From Neodiprion pinetum (Eukaryota; Arthropoda; Insecta; Hymenoptera; Diprionidae): 64,000 nt of DNA. The notes under the pieces were generated by a model. The model was not told where the DNA came from. It worked only from the letters and a program-made list of their open reading frames with translations, and made no database searches. Shown here piece by piece: positions 41,614 through 53,140 of the stretch. A program made the translations under genes and the position numbers. The stretch covers positions 13,727,193-13,791,192 of the forward strand of contig NC_060235.2 of assembly GCF_021155775.2 (NCBI RefSeq), in the 5' to 3' direction. How positions within the stretch are numbered: position 1 is the first letter of the stretch; each line of letters opens with the position of its first letter.

Positions 41614-42934
41614 CCCATCTCTACGTTTCTAACAACACTATTCATCTGAATTAAATACCAAAAAGAATAAAAGCAAGCTTTAAAATAAAATATCAACATT
41701 AAATAGTATGAAATTTGAAAAATAATGCTGGCCAATGATACTGTTTGGATTACAATAGTATACAAAGTAATTCCTCTGTCGAATGAATTAGCAGCAACGG
41801 TTACATAACCAACTTATTGCTATTGGCTCGATAAAAGTACAATGATCGAATATTCAGACACCGTGATCTATAGTGTATCGCGCTCTTCAATTTTACCCCA
41901 ATTGATGTTAAGAAGGTAGCGATAGCCTGAAAAAATTCACTCGTGCACCTGCTGTCTGACGGACCAATCAGGTTCGATGCTTGGAATGGTGACACCAACC
42001 GAGAACCCAGAGTCATTGCCGCGAAAACGTTTTGACCATCAGATACGGCATGATTCTCCTGTTCAACAAAGTTGAAACTTTGAGCCCGCTAAGAAAAACC
42101 AGTTTTATTGTTGAATAGGTACACGTGAAAATATTGTAATACTTGAAGATCAGAGAATTATAAAGTTACTTACATGCTTCGATGCCTGACAGCTTTAGTC
42201 TCGCTTTGACGATGGATTGTTTTCTACCTGAAAATATTTCCGACCTGTCAACTATTCAACGGAGGCCACGAGGATTTTAGAGAGTATAGCGTCAGGTACG
42301 TTTGCTGTAAATTTCTAATTTTTTACTCCTAAGCTCCGTCTTTAATATGAATCATTTTTTTCGTTCTTTGCTACCAAGCTTATTTGTCTATTCCACGTTT
42401 ATCGGCACCGATTACTGACTTTCGAAGCACTGCACAAATCCACTCCCGACCTACCTTCTACTGGGTTTTTACAATCTGTTTACTTTCAATTTCATGTGAA
42501 TAAAAAATCCTTTTACAATAAACATCGTTTTCACTTACCTGCATTAGTCTGTTCAGACTCCCACTTGTTAATGACGATCCACATTTAACTTCAGATTCCT
42601 TCTTTTATTAAATACCTCATCCAATTTCTATAGAATTTGATGTTTTTTGCTCCATTAAATCCTTTATTGCATGTATCAAATATCTTCTAATATCGACCAC
42701 GGTATTGCTGAACGATACTGTTCTTAAACAATTCACGCTGAATAAAAATAAATAATAACATCACTTCTTTCCGCGACTTGACGCGCAAGAGATTCACAGC
42801 TTTCGTCACATTTTGGTACGTTGGCACTCTGCTTCGCAGACAAAAATATCCCAGCGGAAAGATTTTGTTGACCAATGAGATTGAATTAATTGGTACATGC
42901 GCAGTTGATTTTCAAGTTTCATAGACTGTCGTGG
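38485..42934. mobile_element. Non-autonomous DNA transposon, family C copy 2
   Basis: The ends are related to copy 1 (20698-24459): left CCAAGATAATCTCGCGAAAC and the matching inverted right end, each bordered by TA (38483-38484 and 42935-42936). Both tips contain GAAACTTGAAAAT and AACTGCGCATG. Internal blocks match copy 1, including the segment after the left tip (GTTTTATTGGCTCGTC...) and that before the right tip. It lacks a transposase and contains a solo LTR at 40479-41634. Confidence 0.72.
40479..41634. mobile_element. Solo LTR (1156 bp), family D
   Basis: The insert begins TGTTGAGGTTCAGG and ends TTTCTAACA, with TG...CA ends. ACACT flanks both sides (40474-40478 and 41635-41639), a 5-bp target duplication. 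Comparison with DNA transposon copy 1 near 23310 shows the uninterrupted site. A T run of about 34 lies at 41580-41613. No coding region is recognised. The GC-rich patch at 40550-40780 is probably promoter or leader sequence. Confidence 0.78.
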
Positions 42935-43089
42935 TATAATCCCGTTGGTATAGTGATTTTATGATCACAATTAAAGCTCAAACAGTTACATGACTTATTC
43001 ATATAAGGTATTGAATTGTGGGATTGAAACGTCAGCAATCCGAGTGAATACAATTTTCTGTGATTCTGTACTATGTGTGGGAAGAAATT
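42935..43089. other. Short spacer before inverted Polinton fragments
   Basis: No gene is recognised between the transposon border and the decayed protease remnant. Confidence 0.4.
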
Positions 43090-43490
43090 AGCATTTCACG
43101 TCGATGTATTCCTCGTTGACATTTTTCGACGCAGGTCAGTTGAAATTTCAAACACAACTCTCCAGAATTGGATGTGTTGTCAGACTGACGTGTGTCGTGA
43201 TAGTACCAGATGATATATTTTCCTTAAGAATATTGTGCGAGTTTCTCTAGTGGTGGTCAATTCGGAAAACTGTCGTAATAATGCGGATTTCTTGCATTTT
43301 TTTGTTGGAGGCTGTCCAGTGTGTCCCCGCTCCATCAGCATCGTCTGAATTTATAACACCCCTTTCGTTACCTCGGATTCTTTTCGGTAAATTGGTTTTC
43401 ATGAAAATACATATGAAATCTGGTATTTTTATTATTTTAGCAAGTTTCAATAGTTTACGGACTGTAGTAACCGTATGTGGGATCTCTAAT
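43090..43490 (-). pseudogene. Adenain-like protease remnant, Polinton 3 (inverted)
   Basis: On the minus strand the frame around 43450-43247 contains DDADGAGTHWTA, aligning with DDPGTHWVAY of copy 1 and carrying the catalytic His. Further along, in other frames, a segment with YYDSF (about 43275) and one with ELCLKF (about 43160-43143) align with the Asp and Cys regions. Several frame changes and stops separate them. It is followed on the same strand, in the upstream direction, by the PLA2-domain gene, the same order as in Polinton 1. Confidence 0.72.
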
Positions 43491-43519
43491 TTATGAATTA
43501 TCTTTTTTTTTTTGTGCTA

Positions 43520-44090
43520 TCAGATTTCAAGAAAAGCTCCCATTCTCACCTGTACGAAGCTAAATAAAGTCCTTTCCACGTTTTTTACTGTGCTCAATGC
43601 GTCGTTGACTGCCTCAGCGATTCCAGCTGCTCCACCAGTTAACGACACAGTGTCAGTGGCAGATTGTCCAGCACATATGGGCGTTAATAGGGGCAAGAAA
43701 TCACCATGTTTGTGAACTTTCAACCTTAGGAAAGCTCAAGTTTTTCTCATATAGTCCAATTCCCTGTCTGGCTGCTTGAAGTGCTATGCTTATTGCATTC
43801 TCATTGTCAGGCGGTTTCAACTTTTTTACAGCCTTGCGAGCTAATTTAATAGCATCTCGTACTCATGGTTTTCGAAGACCCATGTCATGTTTTCCTTTAG
43901 CACGCATCGTTTTGTTGATAGCTCAGCCTGCGACACGTTCTGCTCACTTTGAGTCATTGTCAGGACTACGTTTCGAGAACTCTCGAGCCAACCTGTTATC
44001 AGCTTTGTTTTGAAACTTGAGATCTTTACACTTAGAAAAGGCAAGATTATGTTCTCTGCATGCTGCATCTAATAAATGTGTACCAGTTCG
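43520..44090 (-). pseudogene. PLA2-domain minor capsid-like protein remnant, Polinton 3 (inverted)
   Basis: From high to low coordinates, a PLA2 active-site-like segment with LLDAACREHNLAF lies at about 44075-44035, with Asn in place of the Asp of the His-Asp pair. Basic helical sequence follows, then a glycine/alanine-rich stretch, TGGAAGIAEAVNDA (about 43645-43600), matching copy 1. The calcium-loop part is not found immediately upstream. Sequence just ahead of the active-site segment looks like an intron acceptor (TTACCTTGTAG). Multiple frame changes mark it as a pseudogene. Confidence 0.7.
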
Positions 44091-44240
44091 ACCGTCGGCA
44101 AGACGTTGCTACAAGGTAAATGATTCAAAACAAAATTATTACCACTGTTGGTTAGATTTATAATTCGTGAACTTTCTAATTGTGGCAGAACTAACGTAGT
44201 TGCGCGTATTTTAATTAACCCTAATGGCTTACGTTTTCAG

Positions 44241-44740
44241 GATGTATACATATATTTGGAGTCCTTGGTGTAGCCCAACTACGAATATTTGCGTATAATG
44301 TTCGATCGTGTTCCACGTGTTTCCAATTTTACGTACTCAAACAATTGTGACGTAATTCCTATTGAACAAGCCAACCCAAACTCAATATTTATTTTCAATG
44401 TCATTGCATGTGAGAACCAGAATGCTGTTCGTCAATATTTCTGCACGGGGCGTCAAAGATTTTTTGATTGTTTCTATCTATGTCAAACATGTACATAAAT
44501 TCCAAACCATTTGATTCACGACAATGCAAATTTTGTAATTCTCTTTAAAAAAGAATAGTCAAACCTTGAGGCATGTATTTAATGATCACGTGAATACTGA
44601 TATGATGTTTCCTCAATTCGAGCAAATGTGCTTGGTCCGTTGGCGTTTAAAGCATGGGTATAATCTTACCGTTGTTGAAGTCAGTTCCATAAACCGTGAT
44701 AGACATCATGAAGGTTTCGATGAGTAGTTCATCACATTAT
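44241..44740 (+). pseudogene. Packaging ATPase remnant, Polinton 3 (inverted)
   Basis: The plus-strand sequence matches the copy 1 ATPase C-terminal half: VYIYLESL (about 44244-44267), PNSIFIFNVIACE (about 44377-44415, the Walker B region with Asn replacing Asp), YFCTGRQRFFDCFYLCQT (about 44437-44490), then NHLIHDN and a tail near 44620-44730. Stops and a frame change are present. The Walker A part is missing: the segment begins right after TTTTCAG, which looks like a splice acceptor. Divergent orientation to the PLA2 gene is as in Polinton 1. Confidence 0.75.
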
Positions 44741-44759
44741 AAAACATTATGTAGCCTGC

Positions 44760-45934
44760 TTCGAGTAATAGTGTTCTGCCTGATTTCGTAACCTTAGTGT
44801 GATGTTATATAAGGTGTACGAATAAGACACAGTTAGTTACTGGAATACTACCAGGGAGGTTTTATATATTTTAACAACAATTACATGTACAGGAACCGCA
44901 AGCATGGAGATGTATACCGTTCGGCGAGCCGCCTGGAACGTAACTGCTCGTCCCGGGCCACAACGAGCTCGCGTAGTCCTCGCTGTGCCGCGTCGACGGC
45001 TCGTTCACACATATGCACACGCACACATAAATATATAGGCTATACTGCGTATGTCATCTCACTCCCACTCTCGCATCAGACAATATACTTAGCAGTTTGG
45101 AAATATGGAAAACCACAACATCTGAGAACAATTTGAAACGTCATATAGTTAAAGCCAGCGATGCGGTCCGTAAGTAATATGAAGCTCTAAAGATAAATCG
45201 TGTAATGGATAAAGAACTAATAGAAAAAACTTTGGAACCGATTGTTGAACCACTGAATATGATTTCGAAGGCATCAAAGCTCAATCCTAGAGTCTAGACC
45301 AAAACTCTATAGTCAATATACAGGTAGGATTCTGCTGTTTTACTGACCGAGCGGGGGCTTCAGAACGCGCCTTGCCTGAAATCAGTGTGTTACCAACCTA
45401 AGCTTATCTGACCCAACCTATCCTAACCAAAACTGCAAAATGGCGGACGAGATTGCGGGATATTAGTGTGTTACCGACATAGGCATATAAGAATAAACGG
45501 TGGAAGTACGGAGGTTGCTCGTTGCTAAATGCGATAGCGCAATAGAAAGAGAAAGCCGCATATCGCACTTCTATCCTCTATATCTCGCAGTAGTGTACGT
45601 GTGCTCCGCGCTTGCGCGACTAGACGAAGACAGCAATGCACTACACAATTTGCTCTTTCTATCCCACTATCGACTTCCCAGCCCAGTCACGTGGTCTATT
45701 CTTATATAGCTATGAATGTAACCAACGCAAACAAAAAGATGGCGGGGTAAAATGGCGGAGAAGATGATGGAGCACTTGACGTGTTACTAAACCTGAACTA
45801 ATCTGTGCAAACAACAATATGATAGGGGCGAAATGGCGGATAAGATGGCAAGGCAGGATTACGTAGTAGTGGTGTGGCAAAACGACGGGATACTTAGTAG
45901 ATACAATACGAAAGTTTTGGGACACAATGGCGGT
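44760..45934. other. Anonymous stretch with ATGGCGG-type motifs
   Basis: No gene is recognised. A GC-rich patch lies at about 44890-45010. From 45430 to 45940 the word AAAATGGCGGA and close variants recur with GTGTTAC motifs, suggesting a decayed dispersed repeat related to the adjoining block. Confidence 0.45.
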
Positions 45935-46495
45935 GTACTGACAGGGTCAGCCTCGATCCCTGCCTTACTGACAGTTGGTATGTTACCCCGCGAGGGGTAA
46001 GCGTAACTTACGGTAGTGTTACCGACAGAAGCGTTATCATAGATAACGCCACCTGCATGCTTGCTACATTGTACGGACAGACAATGCGATAATGAGGTTT
46101 TGTTGTCGTCGGATGAGCAGCCATTCTTTGAGTTTTTGTCGTCAGATGAGCAGGCATTTCGAACATTTTCCGTTAGATGGCAGACATTTTACTGACGGAA
46201 GTGTTACCGATAAGAGCATAAACATAGATGGCGCCGCCAGTCGCTGTTTCAACAATCAGGTCTGTTATGCGCCCAGTATCCACTGCAAGACGGTGTTACC
46301 TCCAGCCTTAGCGACAGTTGGTGTTACTGGCAGAAGTGTTGCCGCAGGTTTTGTCACATGTAGCGCCCCCTTTATTGATCAATCGTTGTTCTATCGATCG
46401 ACTCTGCTTTGTTTCCAATGTCCGCTGCAAGATGACTATTTTTCATTAGGTGGAAGTGGTAGTTTGTGAAATAGAACATTCCAAAGTAGCGGTTG
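45935..46495. repeat. Dispersed repeat also present at 25270-25700
   Basis: The two copies share ordered blocks (GATGAGCAGCCATT, GCGACAGTTGGTGTTACTGG against CCGACAGTTGGTGTTAGTGG, GTTGCCGCAGGTT, GAAATAGAAC). This copy has an extra internal section, about 46200-46300. TTACCGACAGAAGYGTT-type words recur inside it. It has no coding capacity and no clear ends. Confidence 0.65.
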
Positions 46496-46659
46496 TAGTT
46501 TTAAATAGATTTCTTTATTTATCAGCAATTACATTCTGTTTTCAGCTTATACGCAATGATAATAATACATCATCCTATTTTAAATTGAACAAATAACCCT
46601 ATTTGTATTTTCTATAATTACGCATTAATAATTGAACATCTTATTCCAAAATTCATTTA

Positions 46660-47090
46660 CACTAATTTCTTCACTGTGCCACTAATCGGACTGTACTCAA
46701 CAATGCGATCGTGCAAGATCATGCAATAGTCTACAGTGTTCGCAGGGATTCCACTATCGCTTCAAACTCCAATCAAATATCCAACGGTCCGGTTTTCTAC
46801 GATTCATTCTGTTTCGAGCAATCGATAACGATGACAGCAGCTTGGTTCATGAATTCACGTTTCAATAGCAAAAGTTCAGCTTCTTTATTGTAGTAAACCT
46901 TTTGAAACCAGACATACATATCATAGCAAATAGCGTACTGATTATTGGATATACTAACTATCAGTTAAACTGGAGCAACCAGAAAGTGACGAGTGAATCG
47001 ACAAATCGAGAAGTGGTCATTGTGCATCCAACACCAAGTGTAAAACGCTAAGTAGTTGTGTTGCGTTGCTACTGGTTTCAACATTCCGAA
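46660..47090 (-). pseudogene. Major capsid protein C-terminal fragment, inverted
   Basis: On the minus strand, frame-broken pieces match the last third of the Polinton 1 MCP: HNDHFSI (about 47010), ISNNQYAICYDMY (about 46960-46920), NKEAELLLLKREF, VIVIDCSKQNES (about 46845-46810), LEFEA, and LHDRIVEY near 46700. Several stops and frame changes lie between. It sits on the far side of the ATPase remnant from where the Polinton gene order predicts, so either it comes from a different copy or the block was rearranged. Confidence 0.78.
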
Positions 47091-47732
47091 ATCTATTCAG
47101 TTCATTGTACTAGTTTACTTTGCTTCGGTAAGAAAATATTGAACATATTCAGCTATTTTGAAACCTTCAAATAAATTTTCTTCTTCATTTCAACACTTCG
47201 TTCTAGTTTTTGATGTTTGTCATGGTGAAACAAATCTCTCCTTGAAATTCCACCTCTAAAATTTATCGAATGAATCCAACCCCGAGCTTCTATTTCAGGC
47301 TATGATTATCAACGCAGAAGCTGACGAACCTCGCCTGGGTGATGCAGCTCCATCACTTGAACCTAATTATCCAAAGTCGTGACGACTATACATTGATCAG
47401 GATCTCCGCAATAGATTAAACAATGTCTCAATATCAGAAGTAGTACAAATTATTAAGCGACTGGATGCAAAAGTTGTCCAACGTCATGCTGTCTTGGCGT
47501 TCGACAACTTATAAATTCTCACAAGATATGATGATAAATCAAACATTTATGTTCGTGAAGTAGAATATTGAAAAAAATTCATGTCGTCGTGCACCTAAGC
47601 TACAAAACTCAATGTTGTGCAAGAACGATGGCAATCCTGTTTCACGCTTTGAATTTCAAAATCATGAAATAGAATCGTTAAATAACCATAATTAGAAACA
47701 GATTATTATTGAAAAATTTTACCTCTATAAGC
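47091..47732. other. Anonymous stretch with one short unexplained coding-like segment
   Basis: Around 47385-47575 a plus-strand frame reads YIDQDLRNRLNNVSISEVVQ and continues with one stop into YDDKSNIYVREVE. The composition is protein-like, but I recognise no family. It may be a fragment of a Polinton or a host gene. The rest is AT-rich. Confidence 0.35.
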
Positions 47733-49810
47733 TGTGACGTGGATTTTTCCCGCTCCTAGGTCACTCGGAGAAAATGACCGAGAACTTACCGCGTGCACAA
47801 TAATTTAGCGTACACGATGTACCCTGGATCTAAAAACAATATCGCGAAGTTTTGTTGGGCGCCTGGCATGATCAACACGTCTCGAAATCAGTAATGCGCT
47901 ATACCTCGGGACTACGCTCGGTAGCTCAGTACCGCGAAGAGGGGAGGGGTAATTTTTGGAGAGAAAGAGAGAGACACTCGAAAACCACACGGTACTTAAC
48001 AAAAGAAGTGAAATAAAATCTTATATTTCACAATAGCGGTGATACAAAAACAACAAAAAACAAATAATCCGAAAGTCGCTCGTCGCGATTCTAAAAATAA
48101 TCAGAAAATTACACGTAACCTACACTATTCCTTACTCTACTGAGCTTGCGGCTCTCTAACTAAAATGTCACTCAACAATCAAAAAATCTCCATACGCTAT
48201 TCTCAATTTGGAAAGTCGCCATTTCTTCTCCACAGCGATAATTGCTCGAAACCGAAACTAAAACTACTTTCTCGACGGTGCGCCGTCGGGCTACCAAACA
48301 GACGGCGTCCTCAATCTCACCCGAGATCTCACCCGACTCGGAGTTTCGACGCTACCGCGAGCTGCCTTAAATCTAAACGTGACAACATAACTTAACCTAA
48401 AGCTTATTTCAACTAAACAAATCCGCAACGCCACTATATTTCAGACGCGACCAAAACTCAATACTCGAACTTCTCGTCTCAACCGCTGCTCAACGCAACC
48501 GCAATTTCGACTATACATCACCTCAACTCGACTAAACACTATCTTGGATAAACGGCAACTTAATTAAGCGCAAGCACCACTAAATGTAACTTTAACTAAA
48601 CACAATCTCATGGTAACACAACTCAATTAAATTCATCTTAAGTAAACGGATACGGAACTGAGCGCAGGCGCAACTAAACGTAACCTCAACCATTCGCTAT
48701 CGTAACACATCCGAAATCAAATCTTCTCAAAATCCTCGGAAACGTTATTCGCTAATCCGAGCACTCCAATTGGGCACAGCGGAATTCGGCTGTACTTAAT
48801 TTCGAAAACGAGAGCGACTCAACTAAAACCCGTGACTCTACTCAACTTTCTCAAGAACTCAAAATTTACTCTACTCTAACACGCCTACTCAGGCTACGGT
48901 CATCAAGCAATAGAATCGGCAAAAGAATTTCGAGTACTTTTTTATAACGCAAATTCAAAACGGCTATCCGTTACTCGGTAAGCCTTTTCGTAATTATGCT
49001 TGAAATTCAATCGCGGGGATAGAAGCAGCGCTTACCTTCTACATCCTTGCAACCCCCTTTCTATTCCCATCGCGATTTTTGGGCGACTCCATTACTTCGC
49101 GAAACTCCCCAAAACGTAACTACTTATCACGACCGCCAGGAATAGAGTGCTTTCAAAACCCACGACCCGCCGCAACACGGATCTCGATACGCCATCCCAT
49201 AAGTGACGTCATACCCACAACAATACGCAATAATCGATCCGTCATCGATTTCGTCGATCGCGCAACTCGACGCGCACCTTCAATAGCATCGCTGCGCAGA
49301 ACTTGAAGCTAGATCGCAATCTCGTCCTTCGCGCAGCTCCATGACATCTTGGCGGTGAGCGTGGTGCTCCCTCGTCGCTAGTCGGTCCGTCGCAAGTTCG
49401 CTAGTCAATTGTTGGCGGGGCGAAGGGGGAGAGGCTGCGGCGCGCCGGCCACCAGCGGGAATCATGTCCACCTTGGATTCCCGCGGTGCGGGGATCTGCG
49501 TCGGCTCCCCCTAGCCTCGACATCCTTCCTTCGCAATTGTCGCTAGTCCGCTACTCGGCAATTTCCTCGAATTCCGTGCCGACTTCTTGCCTGATGTCGT
49601 TGTAGCTCAAAAAATAAAAAAAAAACAAAAAACCTGAAATATCTTACGCTATTCGCTAAGGTGTCCCTTCTCGTAGTTTCGGATGCGTGACTCTAGTCCT
49701 GGCGCTCTTTCGCAAAACCTTCGCGACTCAATTTCGAAAATTCCTAAATTTTGGTTCCGCCCGGGGTTCAAGGAGCCCTTTGTAACGGGCATCAAAAATA
49801 CCACGTTACA
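47733..49810 (-). mobile_element. Solo LTR (2.08 kb), family B copy 2
   Basis: Read on the minus strand it begins TGTAACGTGG and ends ATCCACGTCACA, as does the copy at 17899-19851. Internal landmarks such as GACCGAG near the end, and CGTTACA followed by a CTCC(C/T)TGAACC-like block near the start, are shared. Flanks are AAGC and AAAC, so the target duplication is imperfect or decayed. No coding sequence is present. Confidence 0.72.
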
Positions 49811-51670
49811 AAACGTATTTCGTTATTATTTCGATATTATTGATGTTGTTGTTGTTGTTGTTGTTATTATTTATATCATTTGAACCCACCTGTTTGAACC
49901 TTGGTAGAATAATAAAAATTAGCTAGTTTATTGGAACAGAAGTGAATTCGAACATGTTTTTGGTGAATTGAAAAATTAACGATGGAGCCAGGAATCGAAC
50001 CTTGTATCGAGGGATGCTTTGCTAGAGACTTACTTCACTAGACCACCTAGCCGCCCTGACTACAATGTCTTTAATTTCTCTCGTCACCATATTCAAATTT
50101 GTTTGTTGCGTGTGCCGTGAATTTGTATACGTGATAAAGTTCGTCGCTGATGCACATTGGAGACTATGTATCTATATACTGAAACGATTCGAGTTTTGTC
50201 ACGGTCGTCAATGAAACGTTTCGCGTTCTTTTTACGATCGCCAATGAAACGATTCGAGTTTATTTATCCGCGGAATACCGCGGGGATTTTATAAGTAATA
50301 TGAAAGGTAGCGCGGTGGTTTCGCACATACTCGAATATCGTAATAGTTTTAGGAATTTCCTGTCTCGTGATCGGAACGGCAGGATTCGGTCTCTGGACAC
50401 GGAAGGAAGGTGGAAAATAATTACTTGTTAATTCTTTGGTGAGCTCCCGGAAGAGGTTGCTAGAGTTTGACCGTTTTAAATTGGTTTTCGAGAAAGCCTC
50501 AGAAGTTGTTTCATCACTTTCATGTGCAATGGCACGAGTGGAATAAACCCATCATCACAGGCCTTATAAACGGTTGAGGGTCAAACTTGTTCTGTGGTTG
50601 TGAAGCAAGACACAGAATAATCGCAATGAGCGATTTACTCGTGAGGGGAGAAATTTGTTTTCTAAGAGGTAATCTTTGAGTATTGATTATGTTATATCCC
50701 CAAGAAGTGGGGTTTCTGACAGGAAAGAATGTCGTGAATTTGATTTTCTTATAATGTTAAGAAATATTTTTGAGAGGTCGGAGGGAATTGGTTTTTCTTC
50801 TTTGGTTTGATAATGATTCGTTTTGCACACGGCAAGACAAAATATTATTGATGTTATAGCATGGTGGTCAGAAGGACGGTGTATGACGATGGGAAATCGT
50901 CATTGACAAGTTATTATTTGGTATTGACGTTGATTTATTTTGCAGATCGCAAGACAGAATATTGTTTATGTGGTAGCATGGTGGTCAGAAGGACGGGAAT
51001 TCTACGCAATTATGCCTTCGCCCATATCAAGACATCCTGTCGCAGTGCAGGAGGCTCTTTATAGGTTCAGGGGTCCTACCTATGGGTCAGAGGATTCTGC
51101 GACGATCACCGTATCTGAGTTTAGACGTCAAACGCAATGCTGGGCTTAGTTCAGATACGGCTCCCTAGTACCTGAGGAGCTTTTATTAAAAGAGACGACA
51201 TTCGTTAAACACGTTGAATACCCTCCTTCGATTGAGAGTGGTGTTCGAGGATTCTCGCAGTGACGAGTCCACGTCTTGGGATCGTGAGTTGTGTCGACTG
51301 CTGGTTCCTCGTTGAGATGTGGTGCTCCGCCAAACAGACGTGCGGATGTGTCCTGAGTCGGACGAATTAGTGATCTACTCGGCCTATGTTATTCGATAGA
51401 TGATAAATGTATAAATAGATGTCGAGCCACATTTGTGCTCGACTTTTATACCTGCTAGTCGTCCAGTTTCGCAGATTTTGGGAATAGTGATTGGCCGTGC
51501 CCCTTGAAGAGGGAGCATGGTAAATCGCCTGGTTTGGTTGGTTTATTGGTACGTGGTGGGGTTTACCGAGCGTGTCGCAAGTTTTGGGCTTGTCATCGGT
51601 AAGCATAATATTGGGAGCTCGGGTTGACCGTCAGGTGCCGGCACGCCGACGAGGCGTTCCGTCACAGTAC
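49811..51670. other. Anonymous repetitive stretch with a tRNA-like module
   Basis: Contains a decayed tRNA-like unit (separate entry). It also has three near-repeats of CAATGAAACG(A)TTCG between 50195 and 50260, and an imperfect duplication in which AGCATGGTGGTCAGAAGGACGG appears at 50860 and 50978. The last 1.3 kb has the look of retroelement leader sequence, but I find no boundaries and no gene. Confidence 0.45.
49981..50055 (-). pseudogene. tRNA-like module 4 (decayed)
   Basis: On the minus strand it matches modules 1-3 (GGCGGCTAGGTGG, box A-like TGGTCTAGTG, box B GGTTCGATTCC) with several substitutions. The AATTTTTCAATTC-type flank is shared with the fragment at 52985-53040. Confidence 0.55.
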
Positions 51671-52858
51671 TGTAACGTGTATCTTTCCGTACCGCGATCA
51701 CTCGGAGAAGATGACCGAGAACTTACCGCGTGAACAATAATTCGGCGTCCCGCAATGTAACCTGGACCTAAAACAATATCTTGAAATTATGTTGGGCGCC
51801 TGGCGTGATTAACACGCCTCGAAATCGTTAATGCGCTATACCTCGGCAATTAACTCGGTAGCTCAGTACCTCGGAGAGGGGAAGGGTAATTTTTGGGGAG
51901 AGAGAGCGAAACACTCAACATCAACACGTTATTCGACAAAATTGAAATAAAATAAAATAATATATTTCACAACAGCGATAATACAAAACAAGAGAAAGAA
52001 TAATTCGCAATTCTTTATTAACTGACTCTCGAAATTCTTTCGCGAGAATATTAACAGCGCTTACCGTTCACATCCAGTTGACGAATTCTCCCACCCCGTC
52101 GTTCTTAGTTGTTTCCATCATCCTTCGCAACTAAGTAAAACTTAATACCAACGGCACCGCAAATCTAACTTGGCTTCGTTAAGCTCCAATTACCTCGATT
52201 GATCGCCAGAACTAGAGTGATCTCAGAATTGACTATCCACGGCAACGCCGATCTCGCTATGCTATTTCCTTCACGATGTCATATTCCCAAGAATGCATAA
52301 CATTCGATCCGTCATCGATTTCGGAGATTGCGCAACTTGGCGCGCAGCTGTCGTTGCTTCACAGCGCAGAACTTGAAACTAGATCGCGATGTCGTCTTCT
52401 GCGCAGCTCCATGGTGTCCCGGGGTTCTCGAGGCTGCGTTAATCCGGTGTCGGCGGGGCGAGCGGGGGAAGCTGCGGCGCGCTGGCTGCCAGCGGGAGTC
52501 GCTTCCACGTTGGATTCCCGCGCTGCAGGGATCAGCGTTGGCTCTCCCTCCGCAGCTTCGACATCCTTCCCGCGAGATCGTCGCTATTCCGCCACGCCGA
52601 ACTATCCTTGACGTCGTAGTTGGCCGCTGGCCTGGGGCCGGTATCATCGAAAAAAAAAAATAAAAAAAAATCAAAAGCCTACAATATCTCGATCACGATT
52701 TGCTACTGTGTCCGCTCTCGGAAGCTCGGATGCGTGATTCCAGTTCGGGTGCTCTTTTAAAACGACTTCGCGACCCGATCATTGAAACCCCTAACTATTG
52801 CTACCGCCCAGGGTTGAGGGAGTGCCTTGTAACGGGCATCAAAAAATGCCACGTTACA
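51671..52858 (-). mobile_element. Solo LTR (1.19 kb), family B copy 3, internally deleted
   Basis: On the minus strand it begins TGTAACGTGGCATTTTTTGA and ends with a decayed version of the family terminus (CGTTACA at the tip). It lacks about 0.8 kb of the middle found in the other two copies. Flanks GTAC and ATAC differ by one base. Short frames on both strands near 52276-52674 are artefacts of its GC-rich part. Confidence 0.7.
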
Positions 52859-53077
52859 ATACATATATGGCATGTTTAAGTGTGTATAATACACGACTTA
52901 TTTTAGCCTAATCAGAACGGACCCGGCCGTTCGTAATATCATATGAAGAAGTCATATTAATTATTAGCGAGAAAAAATGCTAGAGAAGTGAATTCGAACA
53001 TGTTTTTGATGAATTGAAAAATTAACGACGGTCGTGTATTATACACACTGAACCATGCCATATATATGGATCCATAG
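52859..53077. repeat. Small inverted repeat of about 220 bp
   Basis: The arms at about 52860-52899 and 53035-53077 are inverted copies: GTGTGTATAATACACGAC on the left and GTCGTGTATTATACACAC on the right, plus the flanking CCATATATATGG-type sequence. The interior holds a fragment of the tRNA-like repeat flank (GTGAATTCGAACATGTTTTT). Confidence 0.55.
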
Positions 53078-53140
53078 TCTCCAATGTGCCTCAGCGACGA
53101 ACTCTATTACGTATGTTGGAATAGTTTATAGAACTCTGTA

